Shown: one piece after another, positions 35,828 to 44,292 of the stretch | How the letters are laid out: each line of letters begins with the position of its first letter | Numbering within the stretch: position 1 is the first letter of the stretch | The notes under the pieces: generated by a model | Seen by the model: the letters and a program-made list of their open reading frames with translations, nothing else | Told to the model about the DNA's origin: nothing | Databases searched by the model: none | Position numbers and translations under genes: made by a program | DNA from: Streptomyces nodosus | GTDB taxonomy: Bacteria; Actinomycetota; Actinomycetes; Streptomycetales; Streptomycetaceae | Reading direction: 5' to 3' | Assembly: GCF_008704995.1 (NCBI RefSeq) | Contig: NZ_CP023747.1 | Coordinates: 744,001 to 808,000 of the forward strand | DNA length: 64,000 bases

Positions 35828-37782
35828 GGTTGTCTCCTGTGGGTGGGCCGGTGTGCGGCGTCGGAAGGATCACGGTCTGAGGGCGCCGCGGCCGAGGGCG
35901 AGTCGGAGGCCGTGGCCGTCTCCTGGGGTGGGGGAGAGAAGGACACCGAGGCGGTCGGGCTCTCGGGAAGGCGGGTGGGCGGGGCGGTGGGAGCGCTTGC
36001 GGAGGGAGGGCCGGTCGGTGCCGTGGCGACGGTGGGCGAGCCGGCGGAAGCCGCGGGGGAGGTTGCCGGGGCTGCGGGCGGGATCACCCGGGAGGTGGAG
36101 CGGCCGGTCCCGGGGGACGGGGTGCTGTTGCCCGGGGCGGATCGTCTGCTCTGCGGCGGAGTGCTGACCGGGTGTCGGGTCCGGGACCCGGTGGGGGCGG
36201 GGTGCGGGGCCCGGGTGGTGGGCACGCCGGGCTGGAGGACGGGAGTGACGGGTGACGCCTCGGGAAGGGGCTTGGGGGTGAGTCCCTGTACCCAGGCGAA
36301 CCCGAGGACGGCGCAGCCCGCGGCGGTCGCGGCGGCCAGGGCGAGACGCATCGCGGGCTTCCCCGCTGTCGCCTTCATCGTGGCGCGCAGCAGGCGGCTC
36401 CCCAGCCGGCCCGCGAGATAGATGCCTCCTGCCATCGGGCACAGCAGCATGAGCATGCCGATGACACCGACCAGCCCGGCAGCCACATGCCCCTCGGCGA
36501 ACGCCGAGTACGTTCCGGAGTACTGGACCGAGAGGCTGCGCAGCGCGGTGGTGAGCAGACGTGGCAGGTTCCACAGGGCGTAGGCCCCCTCCGCCAGCAG
36601 CAGGGGGATCATGGTCAGGATCCACACCGTGACGGTGATCCGGGCCGAGCGCTTGAGGCCGTCCGCACCGCCGGCGGTGCGCTTCCGTCCGGGCAGCATG
36701 CTCAGCAGGATGGGCCTGACCTTGCTGTACAGGTCGGGGACACCCGCCAGGTCGCCCAGGATGTAGTAGCCGTCCAGGCGCACCGCCGGCATCAGCTGTT
36801 CGAGGACCTCGAAGTGTGCGAGGTAGACCGCGGCGAGAAAGAAGGACTGGCCGGTGAGGAGGTAGCCCCCGGTGAGGGCCAGCATGAAGATGACGTTGAA
36901 GTACACGCCTCCCAGTCCGGTGCGCAGGCGGCCGGTCCGCCCGATCCGGTACACATCGGTGACGTCCGTGTACATGGAGGGCCAGATCAGGAAGATGCCG
37001 CATCCGATCTTTCCGGGTACGGCGCCGCTGTAGCGGCAGGCCGACGCGTGCCCGAATTCATGGAAGACGAGGGAGGCGACGGTGAGTACGAAGACGATGA
37101 GCATCCACAGCGGCTGTTGGAGGACCTGCAGCACGGATGTCATGGCTCCGTGGACGCCGAAGAGCCAGACGTCCATGACGGCGGTGCCGGCGAGGACCAG
37201 CGCCACGACGGGCGGCCGGTGCAGCCAGGCGAGCGCGGCGGCGATCCGGGCCACCTGCGCCTCGTTGAAGATCACTTTGTGGCCCCGCAGGGCGAGGAGC
37301 AGATCCGTGCGGGGGGTGGAGAGTTCTCCGGGGTGGTCACCGAAGGGGAGGGTGATACCGAGGGGCGTGAGTCTGTGCTCCACCAGGTGCACGACGTTCT
37401 CCGTGCTGACCTCGGCCCCGTAGCGCCCGCTCACCCGATGGGAGATCGTCTCGGCGTCACGTACGCCGTCGACGGAACTCACCACGAGGTAGAGCAGCCG
37501 GGACAGTTGGATGACCTGCCCGTCGCCTCGCCGGACGAGGTACTTGCGCTCGGTGAAACCCGACCCCTGGTATTCGCCGAGGGTCTGCAGGCCGCTGCTC
37601 AGCCGGGGAACGGGCCCGGCACCGGGCTTGGTGAGGAAGCTGTCGGGGGCCATGGTGTGAGCCGGGTACGCGGACGGGTCCGGGGCACCGCCGGCGGACG
37701 TCTGCGGAGGAGGCCCCTCCCAGGGGGGCGGGAGCCGAGCGTTCAGCGTTCTGAAGCTGTTTCGTTCTTCGGACGCTGTCAT
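35824..37782 (-). CDS. Membrane M50-type peptide zinc metalloprotease with PqqD/RRE-like N-terminus
   Basis: 652-aa polytopic membrane protein. The zinc site HEFGH (residues 241-245) lies in a membrane helix, and LDGYY (336-340) supplies the third ligand, as in site-2 proteases. Residues about 68-145 (ERKYLVRRGDGQVIQLSRLL ... AETISHRVSGRYGAEVS) resemble a PqqD-like winged helix, the RiPP recognition element that grips leader peptides. Eight or so membrane helices are followed by a Pro/Thr/Ser-rich tail of about 125 residues. ATG at 37782 has GGAGAAG; TTG at 37794 is less likely. A small peptide gene lies 255 bp upstream. Confidence 0.85.
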   Translation of the reverse strand: MTASEERNSFRTLNARLPPPWEGPPPQTSAGGAPDPSAYPAHTMAPDSFLTKPGAGPVPRLSSGLQTLGEYQGSGFTERKYLVRRGDGQVIQLSRLLYLVVSSVDGVRDAETISHRVSGRYGAEVSTENVVHLVEHRLTPLGITLPFGDHPGELSTPRTDLLLALRGHKVIFNEAQVARIAAALAWLHRPPVVALVLAGTAVMDVWLFGVHGAMTSVLQVLQQPLWMLIVFVLTVASLVFHEFGHASACRYSGAVPGKIGCGIFLIWPSMYTDVTDVYRIGRTGRLRTGLGGVYFNVIFMLALTGGYLLTGQSFFLAAVYLAHFEVLEQLMPAVRLDGYYILGDLAGVPDLYSKVRPILLSMLPGRKRTAGGADGLKRSARITVTVWILTMIPLLLAEGAYALWNLPRLLTTALRSLSVQYSGTYSAFAEGHVAAGLVGVIGMLMLLCPMAGGIYLAGRLGSRLLRATMKATAGKPAMRLALAAATAAGCAVLGFAWVQGLTPKPLPEASPVTPVLQPGVPTTRAPHPAPTGSRTRHPVSTPPQSRRSAPGNSTPSPGTGRSTSRVIPPAAPATSPAASAGSPTVATAPTGPPSASAPTAPPTRLPESPTASVSFSPPPQETATASDSPSAAAPSDRDPSDAAHRPTHRRQP

Positions 37783-38037
37783 TCTCTTCTCCAAGGCGCG
37801 TCTCGCGTTGTTGTGAAGGTGCGCGTTCCCGGCGGCCGTTGAGTGTTGCCGTTCGATCCCGGGGGCCGCCCGGCGCGGTCACGGGACAGGGCGCACGACG
37901 GGGGCTGCCAGGCCTCCCGTCAGGACGGACGGCCGTACGCCGCATCACCACGAAGCGGGAGCGGACGTGCCGCGGGGGCCCGGCGGAGACAGGGAGCAGG
38001 GCCAGGTCCGCCGACCTGACCCTGCGGCGCCTGCGTG

Positions 38038-38250
38038 TTACTGCTGAACGCTGATGGCCTGGGAGGCCTCGGACTGGGCGACAGCGTACGGCGAGCACTG
38101 GTTGAGCGCGGCCGACTCATTGTGGGCGTCCACGTGGGCGGTCTTCTTGGTGATGTTGCTCATCTTGGTGAAGTTGAACGAGAACTTCCCCAGCGCCTCG
38201 CGCCCGGGCAGCAGTTCCGCGGTCTCGGCCTCGAGCTGGTCCATGTTCAT
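38038..38250 (-). CDS. RiPP-like precursor peptide
   Basis: 70-aa peptide. The N-terminal third is acidic with a leader-like block (MDQLEAETAELLPGREALG). The rest is polar and rich in N, S, A, Q, K and H (FSFNFTKMSNITKKTAH ... NQCSPYAVAQSEASQAISV), with one cysteine and a Q-Q end. There is no Sec signal or membrane helix. AAAGGTG precedes ATG at 38250; ATG at 38244 is an alternative. The stop is TAA, rare at this GC. Leader-then-core layout and its place before an RRE-bearing M50 protease suggest a ribosomally made, processed peptide. Confidence 0.65.
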   Translation of the reverse strand: MNMDQLEAETAELLPGREALGKFSFNFTKMSNITKKTAHVDAHNESAALNQCSPYAVAQSEASQAISVQQ

Positions 38251-39100
38251 GGGAACACCTTTCATTCGTTGCAGTGTTGTGTGAGCGAAACAAGAGCCTG
38301 TCGGGCACGGCGGGAACATGCCGTTCGGCCGCCGTTCGGCCTTGCTTCGCGCCTGTCGGCGTATGCCGGCGACGGTGCACAGCGAGTCGTCCGCACGAGC
38401 GCGCCGCAGGGTCCGGACGAGGGGGGTCCGCTCCGTGCAGCCGGGTCATGCGGAGACCAGGCCGAGGAGCGGGACACGGCGGAACCACCGGGAAACCAGC
38501 GGCCCTACGCCGACCCCACCGTCCGGAGTCTCCGAACAGTTCGTCCGGAGGCTCCGGACGGTAGTCGAACCGGAAGGGCAAACGCAAACCGTCTATATCC
38601 GACATGTGTCCAGAAGCGTACTGCCGTTCACTTCTGCCAGGCTGACGCCCCCTCAGGCATGAGAGCGGGGCCGGCACGACCGGCCGGTCAGGGAAATTTC
38701 TCCTTAAAAGCCAGGGCAAACCACTGGCGGATATCACCTGTCGCCCGGCCGTGAAGCAGCAGGCGGCGGGACATCTGACGCAATTTCAGACTCCAGAAAA
38801 TACGGGGCTTTCCAGGACAGGGATTCGCCGGGGAGAGGACATTTTCACCATGCCGCGAACCGGCCCCACAACCCGAGCCGACACATCCCGCAATTCGCCT
38901 TAACGAGTGTTTCGGACACGAGAGATGCGCCGCTTCAGGCTTGCCCGGAAAGGCCGCTGAGCTGTTGCTTTCAAAGGTCACCCCGGCCGGCCGGAAGGCC
39001 TGAGTGCACATCACTTCTCGCTGGAGCGCACGAAGTTCGGGGTAATGTCGGATCCAACGGCAGGAAAGATCGAATTCCTGCTGTTCGAAAGGAGATCAAG

Positions 39101-39409
39101 TTGAAGACCATTGCCAAGGCAGTGGCGGTTGCGCTTCTGACAGCCGGGACCGTCGTGGTGCCCGTCTCAGCAGAGGCGATCGCCGCCCCGATGCACAGCC
39201 CGGCCGCCATGGCGCCGGCCGCGCCCTCGTTCGATCGCGACCACGGCCCCTCCCACCACCGCCACGGTGAGGTGGGGCGATACCGCGACCACCGGCACCC
39301 GGGCGGCTACCGGCTGCGCTACTGCGACCGGCACCACGGGTGGGACCGGCACCGGCACCACAACCACCACTCGTACCGGTGGGACTGCTACCCCTACGGG
39401 CGCCGCTGA
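39101..39409 (+). CDS. Exported histidine-rich peptide
   Basis: 102-aa protein from TTG at 39101 with a good GAAAGGAG ribosome site. A Sec signal peptide (about 1-29, VAVALLTAGTVVVPVSAEAI) precedes a mature part of about 72 residues holding 14 histidines, many arginines and two cysteines, in runs such as DRHHGWDRHRHHNHHS. Such composition suggests metal binding (Zn, Cu or Ni) or a cationic surface peptide. No family match is known to me. A strong terminator follows. The 38251-39100 stretch upstream is non-coding as far as I can see. Confidence 0.7.
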   Translation: MKTIAKAVAVALLTAGTVVVPVSAEAIAAPMHSPAAMAPAAPSFDRDHGPSHHRHGEVGRYRDHRHPGGYRLRYCDRHHGWDRHRHHNHHSYRWDCYPYGRR

Positions 39410-39438
39410 GCGTCGCTAGTCCACTTCAGAAAAACAGT

Positions 39439-39472
39439 GCCGCCCGCCGTCGGTTTTCCGACGGCGGGCGGC
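39439..39472. terminator. Very strong hairpin after His-rich peptide gene
   Basis: GCCGCCCGCCGTCGG (39439-39453) and CCGACGGCGGGCGGC (39458-39472) form a perfect 15-bp stem with a TTTT loop, 30 bp past the stop. It probably terminates both this gene and the convergent one. Confidence 0.85.
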
Positions 39473-39539
39473 GCGCTGGAAAGACACCGCTGCCGGGACC
39501 CCCATCGCCGACAGACTCCCGCACCCTTTTCACCGGAAC

Positions 39540-39803
39540 TCAACCGGCCGTCAGCCGATAGACCGTCAAGACGGTTTCCCCGATCGCGACACAGAAATCC
39601 ACCTGGTCCGTCGCCAAAGCAGTGATGGCCCTGCTGACGGTCCGGAGTTCGGCCGCACTGAGAACGGCGGCGGCAGCCCTGATGATATCGGTCAGCGTTG
39701 CCTCGGGTACTTCCTGGTGCGGGTCACCGGGAAGTAAAATCACCGGCTCACCGGTACTGCCACGGACGACAGCGATCACCGAAGTCCCTCGTACGACGAG
39801 CAC
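39540..39803 (-). CDS. Small hypothetical protein with a TTA codon
   Basis: 87-aa protein from GTG at 39803 with GGGGGGAG upstream. It begins with a strand-rich half (VRGTSVIAVVRGSTGEPVIL) and ends with a helical part and a strand (QVDFCVAIGETVLTVYRLTA). Leucine 23 is encoded by TTA (39737-39735), the codon read only by the developmentally controlled bldA tRNA in Streptomyces, so translation should be late in growth. Family unknown. Confidence 0.6.
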   Translation of the reverse strand: MLVVRGTSVIAVVRGSTGEPVILLPGDPHQEVPEATLTDIIRAAAAVLSAAELRTVSRAITALATDQVDFCVAIGETVLTVYRLTAG

Positions 39804-39907
39804 CTGCTCCCCCCTCTCGTCAGCGCACTATTTGCACCTCGCTGATCCTGGCACGGTGGGAGGATATCCGTAACACGTCCCGGTGAACGTGAACGCGCCG
39901 GTTCACC

Positions 39908-40384
39908 TCAGCCCCGCAAGGCGGCCTCCCGCCCGCCGTCCGCGTCGAGTTCCTCCTGGAGCCTGATCGCATGGACGATGGTCCCGTTCAGTGTCCGGCG
40001 GATGATGGGATCGGTGATCCCCCACGCGTTCATGGCCTCGTCCGGGGAGAGCGCCGCCGCGGCGACCTCCCGCCCAGCGAGGTGGAGTTGCTGCTGTTCC
40101 GGGATGAAGCCGCTCTCCAACAACATCACTCGATGGTCGAGGTTGAGGCCCGCCGCCCACTTCGTCAGCTGTGAGGGCAGCGGCAGGGTCTTTCCGTCCA
40201 GCGTCCGGCAGACGGTGGCCAGGCTCAGCCCGGTGACGGCCGCCAGTTGCGCCCGGCCGCCCTGCCGCCGGCGGACGTCGTACCCCGCCGCGATCGCGAC
40301 CGCGGTGAGATACGCGCCGACCCGCCGCGCCTGCGCCTGCCGACTGCCCCGGGTCCCGTGGTGTGAATCTTCCAAGCTCCGCAT
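39908..40384 (-). CDS. XRE-like DNA-binding regulator
   Basis: 158-aa protein from ATG at 40384 (several in-frame starts exist up to 40510; the ribosome site is weak). The helix-turn-helix lies about residues 35-90: YDVRRRQGGRAQLAAVTGLS, then LATVCRTLDGKTLPLPSQLT. The C-terminus is helical (PIIRRTLNGTIVHAIRLQEE). It diverges from another XRE gene across a region with two copies of a GCATGC-containing repeat, its likely operators. Confidence 0.7.
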   Translation of the reverse strand: MRSLEDSHHGTRGSRQAQARRVGAYLTAVAIAAGYDVRRRQGGRAQLAAVTGLSLATVCRTLDGKTLPLPSQLTKWAAGLNLDHRVMLLESGFIPEQQQLHLAGREVAAAALSPDEAMNAWGITDPIIRRTLNGTIVHAIRLQEELDADGGREAALRG

Positions 40385-40400
40385 GCCCGGAGGGTAGCGC

Positions 40401-40438
40401 GCATGCATGCACCAACAAACTAGTTGCATGCGTGCACC
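40401..40438. promoter_or_regulatory. Pair of 13-bp GCATGC repeats, probable operators
   Basis: GCATGCATGCACC (40401-40413) and GCATGCGTGCACC (40426-40438) differ at one base and lie 25 bp apart start to start, just upstream of the minus-strand XRE gene. Each contains overlapping GCATGC palindromes. A related GCGTGCGTGC word occurs near 40550, ahead of the plus-strand XRE gene. Confidence 0.55.
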
Positions 40439-40605
40439 TTTGCAGGTCAAGGGCCTAGATCGACATACCCGCAGGCCAAGTGGTCGATCTCGTACCTGTG
40501 TGCGAATCAAAATACCCTTGCGTCACTTCAGTCTGGCAACTTCCATACGTTGCGTGCGTGCGGGTCAGCCGTACGGATGCAAGTCGCTGAGGGGGTCCCC
40601 TGACC

Positions 40606-40890
40606 ATGCTCCGCCTCCACATGGCCAAGCTCCTGGTAAAGGCCAGGGAGTTCGGTGACGAGAGTGTCGCCGACGTGGCGCAGCGCACCGGTATCAGCAG
40701 GTCGACGCTCCACCGGCTCGCCGCCGGGACGAAACAGCCGAGCCTGGCCACGCTGTGGACGCTGCGCGACGCCTACCAGCTCCAGCTCGACATGCTCGTC
40801 TACGACGACCCGCTGACCGTGCGGCCGACCGTCGTCCCGCGCCCACGGCCGGCGGCGGCCGGAGCCGGGCGGGGGCGTGCACGGCGCTGA
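40606..40890 (+). CDS. Small XRE-family regulator
   Basis: 94-aa helix-turn-helix protein: FGDESVADVAQRTGISRSTL, HRLAAGTKQPSLATLWTLRD. A basic, proline-rich tail ([17 protein letters not shown]) follows. It starts at ATG 40606. It precedes an ECF sigma factor gene by 95 bp and may be in the same transcript, suggesting a regulatory cascade. Confidence 0.75.
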   Translation: MLRLHMAKLLVKAREFGDESVADVAQRTGISRSTLHRLAAGTKQPSLATLWTLRDAYQLQLDMLVYDDPLTVRPTVVPRPRPAAAGAGRGRARR

Positions 40891-40985
40891 CAGCCCGGAA
40901 GACCCCCGGACCGGGCCGCGGACCACGGCGATCCCACCACACACCAGCCCACCATCTTTCATCCACTCACGATCGGGAGCAGGCC

Positions 40986-41582
40986 TTGATCTCTGAGGCT
41001 CAGGCCGTGTCCAGCGGCCCCACCACGAGGGAACCGGCCCTCATCACCCGCGCCCAGCAAGGCGATCGGGAGGCATTCGGCGAGCTGTACCGGATGCACT
41101 ACGACATGATCGCCGCATTCGTCGGTCACCGCGTCAGGTCGAATCCGGCACTGGCCGAGGATCTCACCGCCGATGTCTTCGTCAAGGCGTGGGCCAAGAT
41201 CGGCACCTTCAGGTGGACGGGTACGCCGATCCGTGCCTGGCTGTGCACGATCGCCCGCAATGTGGTCGCCGACCATTTCAAAGTCGCCGCGACACGGCGT
41301 CTGACCTTCGTCGACCAGATCACCTGTGTGCAGGACGCCTGGGCGGTCCCGGCGAACACCGCCGAGGACACCGCCCTGTCCGCCCTCACCCTGGCCGACC
41401 TGCTCGATGCCCTGTCCGAGATCACGCCCCGTCAGCAGGCGGTCATCCGGCTGCGGTTCCTGGGTGAGCTGTCCATCAGCGAGACCGCCCGCACCATGGG
41501 CACCACCGACGCCGCCGTCAAGACCCTCCAGTGGCGCGCGCTCGACTCCCTCCGCAAGGTCTACACGGGGGCGGCGGCATGA
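40986..41582 (+). CDS. ECF-type RNA polymerase sigma factor
   Basis: 198-aa group 4 sigma factor. Region 2 (GDREAFGELYRMHYDMIAAF ... EDLTADVFVKAWAKIGTFRW) binds the -10 and core polymerase; region 4 (LSEITPRQQAVIRLRFLGEL, then SISETARTMGTTDAAVKTLQ) binds the -35. TTG at 40986 has GGGAGCAGG upstream; a later GTG is possible. Its stop overlaps the next gene by ATGA. No recognisable anti-sigma is adjacent, unless the coupled unknown protein plays that part. Confidence 0.85.
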   Translation: MISEAQAVSSGPTTREPALITRAQQGDREAFGELYRMHYDMIAAFVGHRVRSNPALAEDLTADVFVKAWAKIGTFRWTGTPIRAWLCTIARNVVADHFKVAATRRLTFVDQITCVQDAWAVPANTAEDTALSALTLADLLDALSEITPRQQAVIRLRFLGELSISETARTMGTTDAAVKTLQWRALDSLRKVYTGAAA

Positions 41583-42493
41583 CGGCCACCCCCGAAGACC
41601 GCGCCGAGGCCGACATCGAGCGTGAACTGACCGAACGGCTCACCCAGTTGGCCCGCCAGTTCATCGCCGGCCTGCACGCCCACGGGCGGCTGGTGGAGAC
41701 CGGCGGCGCCCAGGCCCTCAGACGGCTGCAGGAACAGCATCAGACACCGCACAGCCTCCCCGAGGCGGTTCAGGACATCCGGGACGCCCACGGGGCCGCC
41801 GACACCTTCGCGGGCCCGGCATTCCACGACACGAACGCCCCGTCCGACGCCGCCCCGCGCGGAGTGGCGGACGTACCGGTCACGGTGCCCCCGGCCCGGC
41901 AGTCCGGCATGATCGACCCGGCCGCCCGGACCGCCGCTGCGGACGACCCGCGCACCGCCGGCGACAGACAGGTCAGGGCGGTGGCCGCGGCGGCCATGCT
42001 GCAGGCCGGCAGTGCCGGCCGGCTCGAAGTGCTGCAGATCGTCCCGGACCACGACCACATCGCCGTCCATATCCGCGCCTTCTCGCTCAGCGACTGGGAA
42101 TACTGGCTGGCCCTGATCGGTGCCCCGCTCGCCACACCCACCGTGCGCACCGGAGACGCCCAGACCGCCACCGGACACATCGACGGCGTCGACGTCCACC
42201 TCACCGGTCACGAGGTCCCCCGCCTCCTCGACGAAGCCGCAGAGGCCGCCCGCGAACCGTTCCACCTGGCAGGCCGTGTCTACGACCTCGCCCGCGCCCA
42301 CCTCGACCGCCACGGCCAGACATGGCTCTATCTCGGTCAGCGCCAGCAGGACGACACCCCGCTGCTCGCCCTCGGCAACACCGGCGGCCCCGTCTACCCC
42401 CTCACCTCCATCATCACGACCAACGGCCCTCTCATCCCCGTCGAGACCGACCCCACCACCCCCACCCGGCCCGGCACCGAACACACCCCATGA
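41579..42493 (+). CDS. Unknown protein coupled to the ECF sigma factor
   Basis: 304-aa soluble protein starting inside the sigma-factor stop. Residues about 10-60 are helical (RELTERLTQLARQFIAGLHA), a disordered middle follows, and a C-terminal domain (about 150-300) contains HDHIAVHIRAFSLSDWEYWL and GHIDGVDVHLTGHEVPRL. It resembles a Streptomyces family annotated as BN159_2729, which I cannot confirm. No membrane helix or zinc motif typical of anti-sigma factors is seen. Coupling suggests control of the sigma factor or a phage/plasmid-derived module. Confidence 0.65.
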   Translation: MTATPEDRAEADIERELTERLTQLARQFIAGLHAHGRLVETGGAQALRRLQEQHQTPHSLPEAVQDIRDAHGAADTFAGPAFHDTNAPSDAAPRGVADVPVTVPPARQSGMIDPAARTAAADDPRTAGDRQVRAVAAAAMLQAGSAGRLEVLQIVPDHDHIAVHIRAFSLSDWEYWLALIGAPLATPTVRTGDAQTATGHIDGVDVHLTGHEVPRLLDEAAEAAREPFHLAGRVYDLARAHLDRHGQTWLYLGQRQQDDTPLLALGNTGGPVYPLTSIITTNGPLIPVETDPTTPTRPGTEHTP

Positions 42494-42513
42494 ACACCCG
42501 GCCGGAACGGGGC

Positions 42514-43785
42514 TCAGCCGGTGGTGAGGCCGAAGGGCAGCGCCCGGTCCTCCTCACCGATCTCGATGAGCCGGTTGTACTTGGCGACGCGTTCCCCGCG
42601 GGCGGGCGCACCGGACTTGATCTGGCCGCAGCCCGTGCCGACGGCCAGATCGGCGATGAAGGCGTCCTCGGTCTCGCCGGAGCGGTGGGAGACCATCCGG
42701 GCGTAGCCGGCCTCGCGGCAGACGCGCAACGCCTCCAGGGTCTCGGTGACGGTTCCGATCTGATTCACCTTGATCAGGGCGGAGTTGCCGACCCTTCTGT
42801 CGATCGCCTCCGTGATGACGGCCGGGTCGGTGACGAAGATGTCGTCGCCCATCACCTGCACGCGGTCGCCGAGGCGGTCGGTCAGGCGGACCCAGCCGTC
42901 CCAGTCGTCCTCGGCCAGGCCGTCCTCGATCGACCACACCGGGAAACGCTCGACGATCTCCTCATAGCGGTCGATCAGCTGATCGCTGGTCAGCTCCTCC
43001 CCCGCCACCCGATAGCGGTCACCGGCACGGAACTCACCGGCCGCGGGGTCCAGGGCGAGGGCGACACCGTCGCGGCCGGGCCGGTACCCGGCGGCGTCGA
43101 TCGCCTCCACCAGGAGCTCCAGGACCTTCTCGGGGCGGTCGACCGCCGGGGCGAAGCCGCCCTCGTCGCCGAGGCCGGTGGTGTGACCGCCCGCGGACAG
43201 AAGGGCCTTGAGCCCGGTGTAGATCTCGGCTCCGGCACGGACCGCCTCGGGCAGGCCGGGGGCGCCCAGCGGGGCGAGCATGAACTCCTGGAAGTCGAGG
43301 TCGCCCGGGGCGTGGACGCCGCCGTTGACGACATTGAAGTGCGGTACGGGCAGGCGGGGTTCGGTGCCCGCGATCCGGGCGAGGTGCGCCCACAGCGGCC
43401 GTCCGGCGAGGGCGGCCTCGGCGCGTGCGACGGCGAGCGAGACGCCGACGACGGCATTGGCGCCGAGCCGGGCCTTGGTCCCGGTGCCGTCCAGCTCGAT
43501 CAGGGCCCGGTCGACGTCGGCGGCCGAGGCGAACGCGCGGCCGGTGAGGGCCCGGGCGATCTCGCCGTTGACATGGCCGACCGCCGCCAGAACGCCCTGG
43601 CCGTGGTAGCGGCCCCGGTCCCCGTCCCGCAGTTCGACGGCTTCCCGGGTACCGGTGGACGCCCCGGAGGGCACACCGGCGTGTACCCGGGTTCCGTCGT
43701 CGGTGGTGAGGGTGACGGCGAGGGTCGGGCGGGCCCGGGAGTCGAGGATCTCCACGGCGTGCAGGTGGCTGATCCGCAAAGACAT
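42514..43785 (-). CDS. eno: Enolase (probable second copy)
   Basis: 423-aa enolase (2-phosphoglycerate to phosphoenolpyruvate). Seen: VPSGASTGTREAVELRDGD (substrate loop), GLGDEGGFAP, metal ligands in SIEDGLAEDDWDGW and VMGDDIFVTDP, LIKVNQIGTVTETLEA with the catalytic lysine, and the signature MVSHRSGETEDAFIADL. ATG at 43785 has GAGGAGAA. The divergence at the N- and C-termini and its setting next to translation-factor genes suggest a paralogue of the main eno. Confidence 0.93.
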   Translation of the reverse strand: MSLRISHLHAVEILDSRARPTLAVTLTTDDGTRVHAGVPSGASTGTREAVELRDGDRGRYHGQGVLAAVGHVNGEIARALTGRAFASAADVDRALIELDGTGTKARLGANAVVGVSLAVARAEAALAGRPLWAHLARIAGTEPRLPVPHFNVVNGGVHAPGDLDFQEFMLAPLGAPGLPEAVRAGAEIYTGLKALLSAGGHTTGLGDEGGFAPAVDRPEKVLELLVEAIDAAGYRPGRDGVALALDPAAGEFRAGDRYRVAGEELTSDQLIDRYEEIVERFPVWSIEDGLAEDDWDGWVRLTDRLGDRVQVMGDDIFVTDPAVITEAIDRRVGNSALIKVNQIGTVTETLEALRVCREAGYARMVSHRSGETEDAFIADLAVGTGCGQIKSGAPARGERVAKYNRLIEIGEEDRALPFGLTTG

Positions 43786-43846
43786 GATTCTCCTCGGTGT
43801 GACGGCGGTGCTCCGCGGCGTTCCGGTCTGTCCTGGCGCCGAGACC

Positions 43847-44269
43847 TCAGCCGTGTCCCTGGCGGCCCACCCGGCCGGGTCCCGCGCGCGGTCCGGCCGG
43901 TTCCGGCCGCGCCCGTGGGGCGGGGGTCTCGGTGACCCGGTGGCGGGATGTGCCGGCGTGCCGGGCCAGCGCACGGACGGCGCCGTGCAGGGTGCGGTAC
44001 GCGCCGATCTCGCGGGCGGTGCCGGCGGGGACGGCGATCCAACTCGTGGTACGGCCGCTGTGATGCCGTCGGGCCCGGCCGAGCAACCGCCCGCCGCAGG
44101 CGACGACTTGGATGACCGGGTGGCCGGGGAACAGCGGGGTGCAGGCCAGGCCGCGCAGCGGGGCGAGCCGTCGGAGGGCCTGTTCCTCCAGGATGTGCCA
44201 CTTGGCGTTGATGACGGTGAGCTGGGCGACACGGACCGCCGCCACCGCATCGTGGTCGAGGTGTGTCAT
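43847..44269 (-). CDS. Hypothetical protein between enolase and EttA-like genes
   Basis: 140-aa basic protein from ATG at 44269, with AGGAGG upstream. N-terminal two thirds: AVAAVRVAQLTVINAKWHIL, EEQALRRLAPLRGLACTPLF, TTSWIAVPAGTAREIGAYRT; the end is an arginine/proline-rich tail. No family recognised. It starts 23 bp after the EttA-like stop and is probably co-transcribed with it. Confidence 0.6.
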   Translation of the reverse strand: MTHLDHDAVAAVRVAQLTVINAKWHILEEQALRRLAPLRGLACTPLFPGHPVIQVVACGGRLLGRARRHHSGRTTSWIAVPAGTAREIGAYRTLHGAVRALARHAGTSRHRVTETPAPRARPEPAGPRAGPGRVGRQGHG

Positions 44270-44292
44270 GGCGCGGCCTCCTGTCCTGGCGG

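Noticed and set aside
38688..39014. 108-codon minus-strand frame in the gap between the peptide and His-rich genes
   Set aside because: No ribosome site, no domain, and no codon-bias signal of a real gene; left as non-coding.
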